Positions 1-10,625 of a stretch of DNA of 64,000 bases are shown here, piece by piece (the stretch's first letter is position 1; every line of letters begins with the position of its first letter). Location of the stretch: assembly GCA_023374045.1 (NCBI GenBank), contig CM041776.1, forward strand, positions 143,161,296-143,225,295. The letters run 5' to 3'. Source of the DNA: Limonium bicolor. Taxonomy: Eukaryota > Streptophyta > Magnoliopsida > Caryophyllales > Plumbaginaceae. The notes beneath the pieces are model-generated. The model saw only the letters and a list, made by a program, of their open reading frames with translations. It had not been told where the DNA came from and did not search any database. Made by a program: the position numbers and the translations under genes.

Positions 1-1002
1 TGGTCTGCTAGCTGTAAGATAGGAGTGAACCAATCATCCCTCTATAAACCGTGGGATCCGTGGACTCTGCATCTGTCTCAGTCCTAGTCTGAGAGTCGTT
101 GACATTGGTGTAAGCATCGGCTTACACTCATTGAACTTATACTTGGTCAAAAGTTCAAGTGTGTATTTTGTCTGACTTATGAACGTGCCATCAGTTGTCT
201 GCCTAATTTGTAGTCCAAGGAAAAATGTGAGTTCACCCATGTTGCTCATTTGAAATTCTTTGGTCATCATAGAGGCAAAACCTTGTGTCAGACTAGGACT
301 GGTGGAGCCAAAAACAATATCATCAACATAAATCTGTACTAAAAGCTTGTCCGCCCCGTTTTCTTTGATGAACAACGTGCGATCCACCTTCCCTCGTACG
401 AAATCTTGTTGGAGAAGGAAAGATGTTAGTCGTTCATACCAGGCCCTTGGCGCTTGCTTAAGACCATACAAGGCTTTCTTCAGCCGATACACATAATCAG
501 GTTTTTCTGGATCTTCAAAACCGGGTGGCTGAGAAACGTATACCTCTTCTTTGAGATTGCCGTTTAGAAATGCACACTTAACATCCATTTGATAAAGAGT
601 GAATTTGTGTAAAGTAGAAAAAGCAATTAGAAGACGGATGACCTCAAGACGAGCAACTAAAGCATATGTCTCATCAAAATCCAAGCCTTCTTGTTGATTG
701 TAACCTTTTGCCACCAGTCGTGCTTTGTTCCTGGAGATTTGTCCTTCTGAATTGTGTTTATTCCTGTAGACCCACTTGGTTCCATTAACGTTTTGATCTT
801 TGGGTTTGACAACCAATTCCCACACATCATTTCGCACGAACTCATTCAGCTCCTCAGGCATGGCATTAATCCAACTCTCATCCTCCAATGCTTTTTTCAC
901 AGTTTTAGGTTCTGTTGTGGAGACAAAGCCAAAGAAGGCACAAAAATTTCGTGTAGATCGAGTTCTGACCCCTGTGTTCAATTCTGACAGAATATTGGTG
1001 AG
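1..1002 (-). pseudogene. Copia reverse transcriptase (partial)
   Basis: The longest open stretch is 34-981 (315 codons). It shows the Ty1/copia RT series in order: [63 protein letters not shown], then the catalytic [11 protein letters not shown] near base 325 and [14 protein letters not shown] copies element RNA into DNA inside virus-like particles. The frame degrades after [10 protein letters not shown], where the family normally continues into RNase H, so a frameshift lies near base 60-110. The beginning of RT joins the integrase C-terminal region at about 1000. The usual catalytic YVDD aspartates are present, but the copy is broken upstream and downstream. Confidence 0.92.
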
Positions 1003-1884
1003 TTATATGCCCGGAGCATTTCTGGCCGTCAAACGATAAGATGCCTCTGTTGTCTGTCTTTGAGGAGTGTTGGTGTCGGTTGGTGCAGTCGGGCACAGGT
1101 TCGAGTTCTGAACTGATGGTTGTGGAGCCCCGGTTTGAGTCAACTCTTCCTCTGAATCAGCTCCCGAACCATCATCATGAGGTGTGACGCCATCCTTAAT
1201 CTGAAATAAATCCTCTATTACTCCTTGACCAGCCCTGCCTCCAAAATGGTTTTCATCAAACTTAACGTTTGTGGACTCTTCAACCATCAGAGTCCGTTTG
1301 TTGAAAACCCGATATGCCTTGCTCTTCATAGCGTATCCGAGGAAAACCCCAGTATCACTCCTTTGGTCAAACTTCCCCAATTGATTTTCCCATTATTATG
1401 AATGTAGCACGTGCAGCCAAACACTCTAAGGTGTGTAATAGTGGGTTTACGACCTTTGAATAATTCATAAGGGGTTTTGATCAATATAGGTCGAATAAGA
1501 GCTCTGTTAAGGATATAACAAGCTGTATTGATAGCTTCTCCCCAGAAGCTAGGTGAAAGACTACTACTATTCAGCATAGTACGAGCCATCTCCTGAAGAG
1601 TCCTATTCTTACGTTCTACAACTCCATTTTGCTAGGGTGTTCTTGCTGCTGAGTGAGTGTGGGTTATTCCAGTGTCAGTACAGAACTGAGACACCCTATG
1701 ATTTAGGAATTCTGTTCCTTGGTCGGTGCGTATGCACTTTACCTTACTCTCAGTTTGAGTCTGAAGTTGTAAAATCAGGTTTTTGATTTCATTAAAGGTC
1801 TAATCCTTATGATGAAGCAGGATAATCCAAGTATACCTTGAGTAGTCATCGACAACCACCAGTACGTATCTCTTTCCAGATTTG
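1003..1884 (-). pseudogene. Copia integrase core and C-terminal region
   Basis: On the minus strand, translation from about 1884 gives GKRYVLVVVDDYSRYTW, IRTDQGTEFLN and QNGVVERKNRTLQEMARTML. These are the three D, D and E catalytic blocks of a copia rve-type integrase. They are followed by FWGEAINTACYILNR, FGCTCYIHN and DTGVFLGYAMKSKAYRVFN, the conserved tail of the domain. Integrase inserts the cDNA into the genome. At least two in-frame stops interrupt the core (near 1890 and 1634), and there is a frame change near 1380. The last part (1003-1200) is an acidic, low-complexity linker into RT. Family identity is clear; function is lost. Confidence 0.9.
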
Positions 1885-1886
1885 CT

Positions 1887-2309
1887 TCACACTCTCATAG
1901 GCCCCATTAAATCCATGTGTAATAGCTCTAGAATCTTAGTGCTACTGACCACACCTTTAGAGTTATAAGAAATATGGGTAAGCTTATTTAAAGCGCAATC
2001 TTGACAAATCGTACTGTGATCAAGTCTCTTCTCTGGCAGTCCATCTACTAATCCTTTTACCCTGAGCTTGTTGATTAATCGATGATGTGCATGTCCCAAC
2101 CTTCGATGCCACAGCAAAACATCCTCTTCGTTAACCGTGAGACATGATAGATCATTCTGATCACTGGCATCTACCATGTAGAGATTACCTACTCTACAAC
2201 CTTGAAGCAAGACTTCCTTGGTTGCCTTATTACGTATCTGAAAACCGTTAGTCAAACACAACTTTAGATGGACCCTTATCACAAACTTGTGAGACACTGA
2301 GCAGATCAT
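1887..2309 (-). pseudogene. Copia GAG-pre-integrase zinc-binding domain
   Basis: This 140-codon minus-strand stretch contains LLWHRRLGHAHHRLINKL, then CQDCALNKLTHISY and LLHMDLMGPM. These are the HHCC zinc-binding N-terminal part of copia integrase (the GAG-pre-integrase domain) and the first residues of the catalytic core. It lies directly before the integrase core, as expected. It overlaps the end of the protease-proximal frame (2248-2460), so the two are separated by a frameshift. The TGA after GPMRV ends the frame prematurely. Confidence 0.9.
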
Positions 2310-2535
2310 GACTTAGACCTTCCACAAGACTAACTTTATCAATGGAGTGTTCTTTTCCAATCGTGCCAATTCCGATTATTCTACCTTTCCCGTTGTTACC
2401 AAAAGTTACTTTTCCTCCTCGTTGTTCAACAAGGAGTGTTGAACTTTCCTCTATCGCCACTCACGTGTCTTGAGCAGCCACTATCCATTAACCACCGATT
2501 CTCATATTGTGTGGCTGCTAGTGCCTATGAACAAA
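2248..2535 (-). pseudogene. Copia aspartic protease region
   Basis: On the minus strand, bases around 2510-2465 read NRWLMDSGCSRHV, the copia protease active-site block (D-S-G). The downstream sequence GGKVTFGNNGKGRIIGIGTI and LVEGLSHDLLSVSQVCD is the usual protease C-terminal part. A single-base frameshift near 2430-2440 separates the active site from this part. The enzyme would cleave the Gag-Pol polyprotein. It is adjacent to GAG-pre-integrase in the normal order. Confidence 0.87.
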
Positions 2536-3258
2536 CAATTACTTGTTAGTCTTAGGTACCTAAACTTGTCTGATCACAGTTTTTCACGGATATAAGGAGT
2601 TGTTTCGGTTTCGGTCAGTTCTGAACTGAGGGAAGGTTCTGGGTATGTAAAGAGTACATCAGGAATTCAAAGCTCTACAGAAACCTACACTATGACCATA
2701 TTTATGACAGAACTGACAAAAATATTCAGTCCTAGTATTCTTAGGATTAAAGGTTCTACATAAGGTTGAGTGGCTCGATGTTTCTATTTTTTTCTTTCCT
2801 ACTAACATTCGTGTTAGATCAGCTTTTCCTATGTACTAGACTGGATTCTGTTGGGAATATATTTCCTTTTCTCTTAAGATCCCTGGCAACTTGTTTGTCA
2901 AAGTCTCATTTTCTCTTCTCAAATTTTCACAGCCTTCTTGAAGAGATCTAAACTCAGTTTGTGTCCACTAAGGCAGACACTCGATTCTCTCTAACAATGG
3001 TTTTACGAATTTTATCTGAGAAATTTCTTTAGCTTGGGATTCTATGACCGGTTCCTTAGACACGTCTAATACAGACAATTTTGACTCTAGCAACTTAATT
3101 TTAACAACAGCAGAAGTTAGCAAGCTGAAAATTTCTTTCTTAGACAATGAGTTGAAAGCATTTTCAACGAGTTCAGGACTTACCTCAACAACCTCAAGTA
3201 CCTTCTGCCAGTCTTCACTAGCCATCATGCAAAAGTCTTTGTCTGACACTATGCCTGC
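2536..3258 (-). pseudogene. Copia gag C-terminal part, downstream of nested insertion
   Basis: From 3258 to 2968 the minus strand encodes DKDFCMMASEDWQKVLEVVE followed by a leucine/lysine-rich, probably coiled-coil stretch (KIKLLESKLSVLDVSKEP). The preceding residues VIEEDEDVG are encoded at 12796-12830, on the far side of element A. The gag frame is therefore continuous except for that insertion. From 2967 down to 2536 the frame is degraded and no domain is recognisable; this is the normal gag-protease linker interval. Confidence 0.75.
3254..3258. repeat. Target-site duplication of element A, left copy (CCTGC)
   Basis: CCTGC lies immediately before the TG that opens the left LTR of element A, and CCTAC (12791-12795) immediately follows the closing CA. 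Four of five bases match, which is consistent with a 5-bp duplication and one later substitution. The gag frame of F is interrupted exactly here. Confidence 0.75.
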
Positions 3259-3770
3259 TGTTATACCCAAAATTTTGACCCCCTGGTTAAGGTTTACGAG
3301 GTTTTGGTGTTGTGAGGGATATTTCAACCAAGTAGTGAGAGATTCTGACCCGATTGGCGTGTTCTATGGCATGGGGAGCAGCTTCGTCATTGTTAGGGGC
3401 GTTTTCGTAATTTTTAAGGCTCCTAAGACCTCCTATAGGCTTTCTCTCTCCTCCAAAGGACGCCCAAATCAGCTTGAAATGCTTTGATATTTTAACCCAT
3501 GATAGAGGATGGCATTTTAAGCATAATGGCGTTGGAATTTTGATTTTTCGAGTTTCCAATAATTTTCTAGCGATTTCTGATTGAATCTGACGAGAAATTC
3601 AATTTAAAAATATTCCAACATTCAAAAATTCCGATTCCACCTCAGAAAATTCATAATATCCATCCTTGGCATGTGGTTAAACTTTCACAGCAAAATTCCT
3701 TTGGGAAGTCATTTAATTAAAATGCCAAAAAATCTTACTTTTACTAGATTTTCTTTATCTTTAAGGAAGT

Positions 3771-3780
3771 CTATATAAGG
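3771..3780 (+). promoter_or_regulatory. LTR TATA box of element A
   Basis: CTATATAAGG, a close match to the plant TATA box, is followed about 60 bp later by a CT-rich stretch typical of a plant transcription start. The same sequence is at 11509-11518 in the 3' LTR. It probably marks the U3/R boundary about 30 bp downstream. Confidence 0.7.
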
Positions 3781-4361
3781 GGATAGGTTTTTGATCAAAT
3801 CAGAATCTCATATGCTCAAAAACCCTAGGGAGTCAGAAAACACAGCCTCCTCTCTCTCTCTCACGTTTTCCAACAACCGGCCACCCAAATCATACCGAAA
3901 ATCCCCCGAAATCACCATCTAAACACGTTTCCAATCCCCAATGCACCAACAATAATCAAAACCCCACAAAAACATCATCAAAACGTGAAGAACAGCAAGA
4001 ACAACCAACAACCAGAAGCTTGGTTCGAAATCCGTTCGGGTCTGCCATCAACGGAGCACTCAACGAATCCCGGTGTGAAAAATCATTGTGAATCCGAAGG
4101 TAAAACAGGTAGAAGCTCCACTCCCCAATTCTCTACGGTATTATCTGTCTTGCCTCAAAATTTGGGCTCAAAACTAACCCTTCTACGCTTCTGAGTGCTG
4201 GTTTGTTTAAGCTTCTGTCCAATAACTGTTTACAAGTTTCGTGCTAATCGAATTCAAATGAAAACTTTCATCATAACATCTTGGACATCTTCAGGCTACA
4301 CACCCATAAAATTGGGCCAAAAACACTTTCGGGAACAGCCTCAAAGCCGCCGTTCGAGGGC

Positions 4362-4609
4362 GGTCCGCACCCACGGACGTCATGTCCGGGGTCCCGGACT
4401 CCGTGTCCGTAAGCCCGGATGCCCACGGACGGCGGCGGGATTTTAAAAATTCAAAAATTAGGTTTTATAATAATGTCCGGGCCCACGGACAGCCTGTCCG
4501 TGGCCCCGGACTTCGCAATTTTTTTATTTTCCTTTAATTTCGACTCTTCTCTATAATTAGGTTAACTGAGGTCCGTGGTCTCGGACATGGGGTCTGTGGG
4601 TACGGACGT
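4362..4609 (+). repeat. GTCCG/CGGAC palindrome cluster in element A LTR
   Basis: The block contains repeated inverted pairs such as CCACGGAC / GTCCGTGG and GTCCGGG / CCCGGAC in three groups (about 4371-4430, 4474-4512 and 4570-4608). It is much richer in G+C than the AT-rich LTR around it. It is conserved in the 3' LTR at about 12108-12358. It lies downstream of a donor-like site (4100) and upstream of the gag start. Transcribed RNA could form stable stem-loops. See findings for comparable arrays elsewhere in the window. Confidence 0.8.
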
Positions 4610-5038
4610 AAGCAAAATTTGACCTAATTCCGCCTCCGAAACCCTAGTTTAGGTAGCTTTTAATTTCACTTTAATTTTCTGTCAAAAAATGCTAAAAACA
4701 CAAAAAACAGAAGCTCGCGCATTTAGGTTAAAACGACTCGTAATAAGCCGTAAATAAACCAAGTAGAGGAAAAACGACCTAGGAAGGGTAATGAAAGTAA
4801 TTTGAACCCTAAATAAGTCAAATAGCAAGCCCCCGAACCGGAACTCTCCTTTCCTAATTTGATCTAGGTTAAAATTAGGTGGCGACTCATAATAGGTTCC
4901 AGTGAGCTAGCTTAGGTTTTAATAATTATTGTTATATGACATAGTTATTAATCTTAGGTTATAAGTGGACTAAAACCTGGTTAGATCCTAATCAACTTAA
5001 TCCACATAGGATAGGGTTTAAAATCGAGGCTCACAGAC

Positions 5039-5057
5039 TGGCGACTCTGTTGGGGAC
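5039..5057 (+). other. Primer-binding site of element A
   Basis: TGGCGACTCTGTTGGGGAC starts 3 bases after the LTR. It begins with TGG, complementary to the CCA end of a tRNA. From memory, Ogre-type elements carry a similar site attributed to tRNA-Arg; the tRNA identity is not verified here. Confidence 0.75.
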
Positions 5058-5933
5058 AAACTTCTTAATTTTAACTCGTTTTAATTTTAAGAAAGAGGGC
5101 TTAACTTGAAAATGTTTATTTATGGCTTTTACTATGTTGCTTGTTTACTTCTGTGCGCACTTTAATTTTTGCACCCTTGCATCGTATGAGAGTGAGGGTC
5201 CACGCAAGCCAATTTCACCCCGGGACCCATTTGAGGGTCCCCTGTCAGGGACTCACACCTTTAGGTGATGTGAATAAGTGGGGGAAAAGGGGAGGGTGTC
5301 GTCTAAACACCACCCCCTTAATACCTGGGCCTTAGCCCCAAGCATTTTCCTGGTAGTACCCTTACCTAGCCCATTGTTTGGTCAGTCAAAGACCCGACCG
5401 TAGACGCACACCTTCAGGTGATGTGAAAAAGTGGGGTAGCCCAAAGAGAATAGCGTGCAAGCCCTATTCCTTTGTGGTGACCTGGGCCCGTGCCCCAAGC
5501 ACTTCTCCCGGATCGATCTGTACCCATTGGACTGAGTTATTTCGTGAGGACATTTGCATCACCTCCTTATGTAGAACTTCTGTGTATGTGCTCCTTTTTC
5601 CCTGGGCCTCAGGCCCAATGTCTGAATCAATCCATCCATCTCTTCTAGCCCAAATGAAACATTTAAAGGGTTTCATAGTCCAGATACTTCGATCACCCCA
5701 AAACATAAAAAATCCTTTAAGCTGATTTGTTACAAGCCTGATTCTTACAATATCTACTCGTAAGACCAACGAATCTTGTAACCCAAAAGTGTAGTCCAGA
5801 GTAGACCCTCCCGAAATTCTGGAGTCCGGCATTCATTGCAAGCACACTAATCTTCGGCCTGAGTTCCTAGTCTCACTCCCGCAATGCTGACTTATCTTTT
5901 TGCTTAAAACAGGCAGCACCCCTCGCAGCTAGG
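5058..5933 (+). other. Element A untranslated leader
   Basis: No convincing ORF. It holds a diverged direct repeat: CACACCTTTAGGTGATGTGA near 5251 and CACACCTTCAGGTGATGTGA near 5407, each followed by AAGTGGGG. A splice-acceptor-like TTGCTTAAAACAG and then CCCCTCGCAG lie just upstream of the gag ATG, so a leader intron from the LTR donor at 4100 is possible. Confidence 0.55.
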
Positions 5934-6260
5934 ATGTCGTCTAGAGATAATGATCGAAGTGCTCAGCTCGCTGAGCTTGTGGATTTGATAGGGAAATTAG
6001 TTGAGTTAGAATTTGTCCACAGGAGTGCTTTGGAAGAGCTAAGCTCAGGATTTGTGTCGGCTGCAAGAGAAGCGAGAGCTCTCATTCATGCTCTCAGGGA
6101 AATCATCCCTTAAGATCTGGCCCCCAATGAGGACGGGATCGAGTCACCGGAGAACCAGGAACCACAGCAAGAGCAGGCCGCACGGGTGCCCGTTGTAGAT
6201 CTGCAGCAGCCAGAGTCGGATTCTGAGAGTACTTCTAGGATGGGGGTTAGTCCAACTTAA
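5934..6260 (+). pseudogene. Element A gag N-terminal fragment
   Basis: From ATG 5934 there is a 59-codon reading frame (start MSSRDNDRSAQLAEL), ending in TAA at 6111. The same frame continues after the stop with an acidic, glutamine-rich stretch to 6260. I do not recognise a named domain. By position this is the start of gag. The capsid domain expected between this acidic region and the zinc fingers is missing; the join falls near 6260-6290. The in-frame stop and missing capsid argue that no functional Gag is made. Confidence 0.6.
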
Positions 6261-6270
6261 AGCCCCGCGG

Positions 6271-6684
6271 TTGCATGGGCGGCATCTGGGGGCGTTTCCC
6301 GAACAGTTCTGTCGTTTCCACCTACTCACGGGCCACTCCACAGATAATTGTCGAAATTTGAGGTCTAAAATTCTGTTATTGGCCCAAGAAGGAAAAATCC
6401 AGATTGCAACCCCGGTACTGGAGCTTCCCCACAAAGCCGAAAGGGAATTCACACCCATTGGTTGTCCTTTAAGCCAGGCCTTTGAGGAGCTACAGGACGA
6501 GGGGCTAATACGGCCGCTCATTCCTCGCCATGGGAGAGACGCAAAAGGGGAGAAGACTCAGTCATTTTGCAGGTACCATCAGCTAGCGGGACATGATACC
6601 AATGATTGTAAAGTGTTGAGACATCGGATCCAAGACCTCATTGATCAGGGATATCAGCGTTTGGATGACCTCGAGACCTCATAA
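6271..6684 (+). pseudogene. Element A gag zinc-finger region
   Basis: This 137-codon ORF contains two copies of the same zinc-finger-like unit: FCRFHLLTGHSTDNC (near residue 13) and FCRYHQLAGHDTNDC (near residue 95). Each has the Cys-x2-His-x5-His-x4-Cys spacing seen in gag proteins of Ogre/Tat-like plant gypsy elements, where it replaces the standard CCHC knuckle. Each is followed by LR..I..L...G. Between them is a proline/glutamate linker. Such fingers bind RNA. The frame ends at a stop before the protease section, and the normal gag-protease fusion would need a frame change near 6690-6870. Confidence 0.8.
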
Positions 6685-6868
6685 TCCGAAGTTCAATGTG
6701 CTGCCTTTACTGTTTTCTGGGATGACAAAAAGCCAGCACGAGGGGCGGGACGGAAGCCCACATCCACGGTCATTTTGTCCCAGCAAATGCTCACATTACT
6801 CGGTCAGGCAAGCATTACGGGTCACTTGAAAAGCCATCGCAAGGGGAAGAGCGAATGTCGTCTCCCCG

Positions 6869-7700
6869 GTGGCTGAAGAGATTCCAGGTGAGCGAGAACT
6901 GCTTCAGAAGCTGAAGGCAACAACCATCCCCATGGCCATCTGGTCTTTGCTTACGATCTCGCCAGAGCACCGACGGGCCATTGCCAAACATTTGGGCGGG
7001 CCAGAGGAAAGTTTAGCCCCGGAGAGGATGGTCGCGGCTCTTGGCAAAGCAAAGCAGGAAGAGGAGATCAGTTTTCACGATAGCGAGATCTCCGAGCACT
7101 CAGAAAAGCATTGTATATTACTGTTTGGGTGCGGGGCCTTCAAGGTGCCAAAGGTCCTCATTGACACGGGAGCAGATGTTAGCATCTGTCCTTTGAAAGT
7201 GGCAGAGGGTATGGGTTACGACAATTTTGAGTCTTTCCAAATAGTGTTACGAGGGTATGATGATAACCCAAGACATGTCTTCGGCCTATTGGATCTTCCA
7301 CTCAAGTTTGGGACGGTTGTTTCATCCAGTGAAGTTCTTGGTTCTACAAATTCCCCATTCTTTCAACCTGATTCTGGGATGGGATTTCCTTCAAGATTTG
7401 AAGGCCGTCCCCTCTACGGTGCATCAATGTTTGAAGTTCAAAAGGGACGGGAAGGTTCATATCGTTAGAGGTGAACCACATCAGAAGGAGTTGCCTGTTT
7501 GCATGGTTGAAGAGGAGGGTTCGTCCCATCTGAGCAGGTTCAGTGTTGTACCAGAGCAGTCCGATCCAACTTCTCTTCAGAAACTTAAGGTTGGACCGGG
7601 GAAGGTTATCATGGAGAAGTACGGTTATCAAGAGGGTAAGGGCCTCGGCAAGGATCTCCAAGGAATCCCAGACGTTCTATCTCCTGGCAGCGAATTCTAG
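6869..7700 (+). pseudogene. Element A retroviral-type protease with G-patch-like tail
   Basis: The first frame (6869 to about 7340) has VLIDTGADVSICPL, the aspartic protease active site (D-T-G), near residue 100. It ends in the flap-region sequence VFGLLDLPLKFGT. The second frame (about 7330-7700) resumes with NLILGWDFLQDLKAVPS, the conserved second half of the fold, so a frameshift lies near 7330-7350. The C-terminus GYQEGKGLGKDLQGI is a glycine-rich G-patch-like motif, a nucleic-acid-interacting element known next to proteases in some retroelements. The RT that should follow is absent. As far as I recall, protease plus G-patch is typical of the Ogre/Tat branch. Confidence 0.82.
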
Positions 7701-9640
7701 TCGTCAAGGACTTGGTGCGTTAGTGGACCCATCTTTCATTTCAACAATTGAACTATCATCTTTATTCATGTGCTCATGTTCCTCATGTTTACAGGGTACG
7801 GTAAGAGCAGCGAAGGAGGAAGCGATGCCTGATTGGATGTTCCTCGAAGAATAGATCATAGATTAGAGGTAGTTAGTCATTACTTCCGCTTTGGGGTCGT
7901 TAGGAGTCATTATTATTTTCCTTTGGCTGTTCTACATAGTTTCTTTCTTTCCGTAGTTAGTTTAGTTGTCTCCCCCATTTTGTTGGTACTCAGTGTCATT
8001 GTTACTTTTTTTGGTTATCAATAAAATTTCTTCTTTATTCATGTTTTGATGTTTATATATTTGTTCACGTGCAAAAAAGGAAAAAAAAACTCTCTCTTGT
8101 AAAGCTTGTCTGTAAACATACAAAGAAAAAACCTTCGTTTTTTTATGTGATCCCCTGTACGAGACCACCTTCCCATCCATGTGTTCACCACCTCCATTAC
8201 AGTCACCACACATGTCGCAGCATTCCATCACCTCTACCATTTCATCAGACACATAAAAAGCAAAATCGCGGCCGCCAAAAGGCCAAAGAAATGAATCACA
8301 CAACAATCACCCCATTACCCCTCACCACCATTGTTCACCACCACACATGCAATCACCCTCCACAAATAACTTGGGCATTCTAAGGTTTGTCAAGAAAACC
8401 CCACAACAATACTGGGGGCAATCTGAGTTAAGGAACGATAACGTTTGTTTTTATGTTGTGCAAGCAAGTCTCTGAGTGAACGTTTCGCGAGAGTGTCCTG
8501 AGCGGTAAACCAAGAGCGAAAGAGCGTGTCATTTTTACATGACTCCAGAGAGGCTACATTCAAAGGTGAGGTAAACGGCATGACTCCAACCGAAGGAGAT
8601 AATTTGTAAATTTACGCTTAAACCAGTGAAAAGTAACAAAGAACGGATACACACAACTATTAGGGATGACGAAGCACCTAGGCACAACACCATACAACCA
8701 AAAGCCTGTGAACCCAGACATCAAACCCTAGGCACCCCCGCTGAGCTTTTCATATATGACCTCTTTTACAACACTACAAGCTCCACAAATAAGCTAGCCA
8801 GTGATGAACAACCGACCCGGCGGACCAAGGGAGGCAAGGAGCCAGGATTCCGACAGCCAACTTCACAAGTCCAAAGAAGCAAAACTGCTGCCAGCATGAC
8901 GAAATGATCCGCAAATGGTCCCAAAGTGACCCAGGATCCAAATGAGCTAACATCAAAAACAGCTCTCAAAGTTCAAAACGGGAAACACAAGAACCCGAAG
9001 GAAAGGAGATTCAAGGAAGGCAAACTGAAAAGCCTCAAGGAAATCCAAAATCAGAAAAAGAAAGAAGATGCAAGAACAATCCAGAAGTTCCAGGCCCCAA
9101 GTTCATAAGCGAAGTCATCACGAAGTAGCCAAACGACTTCAAGGCAAAGAAGACAAGTCTGAGAGACGGTGCAAGTTGCAGCTTTGGTCATCCTTAAAGC
9201 TCCACATATCTAAACATTCCTCCATTATCTTGTTGTCATTCATCACAACCCCATGGCCACGTTATAAGCTCAAAAGACTTCCGACTTTGTAGTTGTGTAT
9301 CCAATCGAGTGAAAGTAACAGGTTGAACACGTAAATCTAACAAATGTCAAATTCAATGGTTGAGAAGTGTGACCGTAAGTGAGAAACGAGTGCAAACACC
9401 AAACACGTCGAGTGTAGGTTAAGAAGCACCACACCAAAACATAAGCCTTGACCATGTGAGGACGAGACTTGTTCGCACGTTTGGCCAAAGGAAATACTGG
9501 GGGAAATCGATCATTCTGATCGATCGCCATGACCTCTAACTCGATTGCCTTAAGAAAGAATACTGGGGGCAATTGTTGGTTCAAACAATTGCAACAACAA
9601 CACCGATGAGGCCTAAAAGTCCAAAACCCAAAGGTTCAAA
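7701..9640 (+). other. Element A non-coding interval replacing pol
   Basis: No domain or long conserved ORF is visible. It includes a T-rich stretch (7900-8060), an A-rich lysine-codon stretch near 8070-8130, and C/A-rich sequence (8150-8380). Three copies of ATACTGGGGG(C/A)AA occur (near 8410, 9496 and 9560), resembling polypurine-type 3'-end motifs of gypsy elements. Short ORFs here (for example 8069-8383) look like chance frames. Confidence 0.6.
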
Positions 9641-9649
9641 CCATTCTCA

Positions 9650-9805
9650 CATCCCACAGGCCCGTCCTAAGCCCTACCTCCACATCCAAACATTCACAGG
9701 CCCGTCCTAGGCCCTTCCTCCACATCAAATTCCCACAGGCCCATCTTAAGCCCTACCTTCACACCCAAACATCGTAGGCCCATCTTGAGCCCTACCATCT
9801 TCAGA
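9650..9805 (+). repeat. Diverged direct repeat, GGCCC-rich unit
   Basis: Four imperfect copies of CACAGGCCCGTCCTAAGCCC followed by TACCTCCACA, about 35-45 bp apart (starting near 9655, 9698, 9736 and 9772). Confidence 0.75.
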
Positions 9806-9882
9806 TTGACATAAACCCTAATCTTTCTACATCCATTTAGATCCATCATACATTTTACTCACTTTCACTTAGATACAACCTT

Positions 9883-10300
9883 TAGGCTCGCCATAAGACC
9901 TAGATCCTTCTTAGGCTCGTCATAAGACCTAGATCCTTCCTTAGGCTCGTCATAGGACCTAGATCCTTCCTTAGGCTCGTCATAAGACCTAGATCCTTCC
10001 TTGGGCTTGTCATAAGACCTAGATCCTTCCTTAGGCTCGTCATAAAACCTAGATCCTTCCTTAGGCTCGTCATAAGACCTAGATCCTTCTTAGGCTCGTC
10101 ATAAGACCTAGAACCATCTTTAGGCTCGTCATAAGACCTAGAACCGTCCTTTAGGCTCGTCATAAGACCTAGTTGCATTTCCTTAGGCTCGTAGTAAGAC
10201 CTAGCATCACCTTTTAGCTTACCCACTCCCATCAAACACATTGCATTCATTTCATTCATATAGGCTCGTCATAAGACCTAGCTACATTATCCAGGCGCGT
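9883..10300 (+). repeat. 30-bp tandem repeat array, about 11 units
   Basis: Unit: TTAGGCTCGTCATAAGACCT plus AGATCCTTCC. About 11 consecutive copies run to 10205 with increasing divergence, and two more degenerate copies occur at 10261-10315. The opposite strand is open for 119 codons only because the 30-bp unit is a multiple of three; it is not a conserved protein. Confidence 0.92.
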
Positions 10301-10509
10301 CACAAGACCTGGCGACAGAAAGTTGGAGAGGTGATGGCAATAAATCCTCCTTTTGCGATGTCAACTTATTTTTGGGATCAACGAATGGTGGGCAAAGGCA
10401 ATAAGTCCCCATGGTTTTTACCAGGAGTTATCCCTGCACACCGGCTTGGGGGGCGATGGCAATAAGTCCACATTGGGTCCAGCCAGGAGCATTAGCACGG
10501 GTTTCGGTC

Positions 10510-10600
10510 CCCAGAAGCATCTGAGCATCATCAACATCATCAGCATTATCATCAGCATCAGCATCATTAGCATCCTAGCATTTCAGCATTCTTGCATTTG
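10510..10600 (+). repeat. CAT/CAG trinucleotide-type low-complexity tract
   Basis: An interrupted (ATC/AGC)n tract with alternating CATCAT and CAGCAT units, lying between the 30-bp and 44-bp arrays. Confidence 0.75.
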
Positions 10601-10625
10601 CATACCATCCAGTTTTCACATCCTA

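Larger units (their letters stand above)
3259..5035 (+). repeat. Element A 5' LTR
   Basis: This 1777-bp LTR starts TGTTATACCC and ends GGCTCACA. The copy at 10997-12790 matches it almost base for base, differing by scattered substitutions and small indels. It contains a TATA box (3771-3780), a CT-rich start region with short leader (about 3845-3980), a splice-donor-like GAAG|GTAAAA at 4100, and a cluster of GTCCG/CGGAC palindromes (4362-4609). Short ORFs inside it are not conserved genes. Confidence 0.93.

Noticed and set aside
4195..4446. ORF over the palindrome cluster in element A LTR
   Set aside because: Not preserved in the 3' LTR copy and composed of palindromic GC-rich repeats.
7560..7690. 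G-patch motif as evidence for a host splicing-factor gene
   Set aside because: It follows directly on the retroviral-type protease inside an element with LTRs; such protease/G-patch fusions belong to retroelements.
9883..10205. 30-bp repeats as a CRISPR-like array or repeat protein gene
   Set aside because: Units are contiguous with no spacers. The minus-strand frame (9900-10259) is open only because 30 is a multiple of three.
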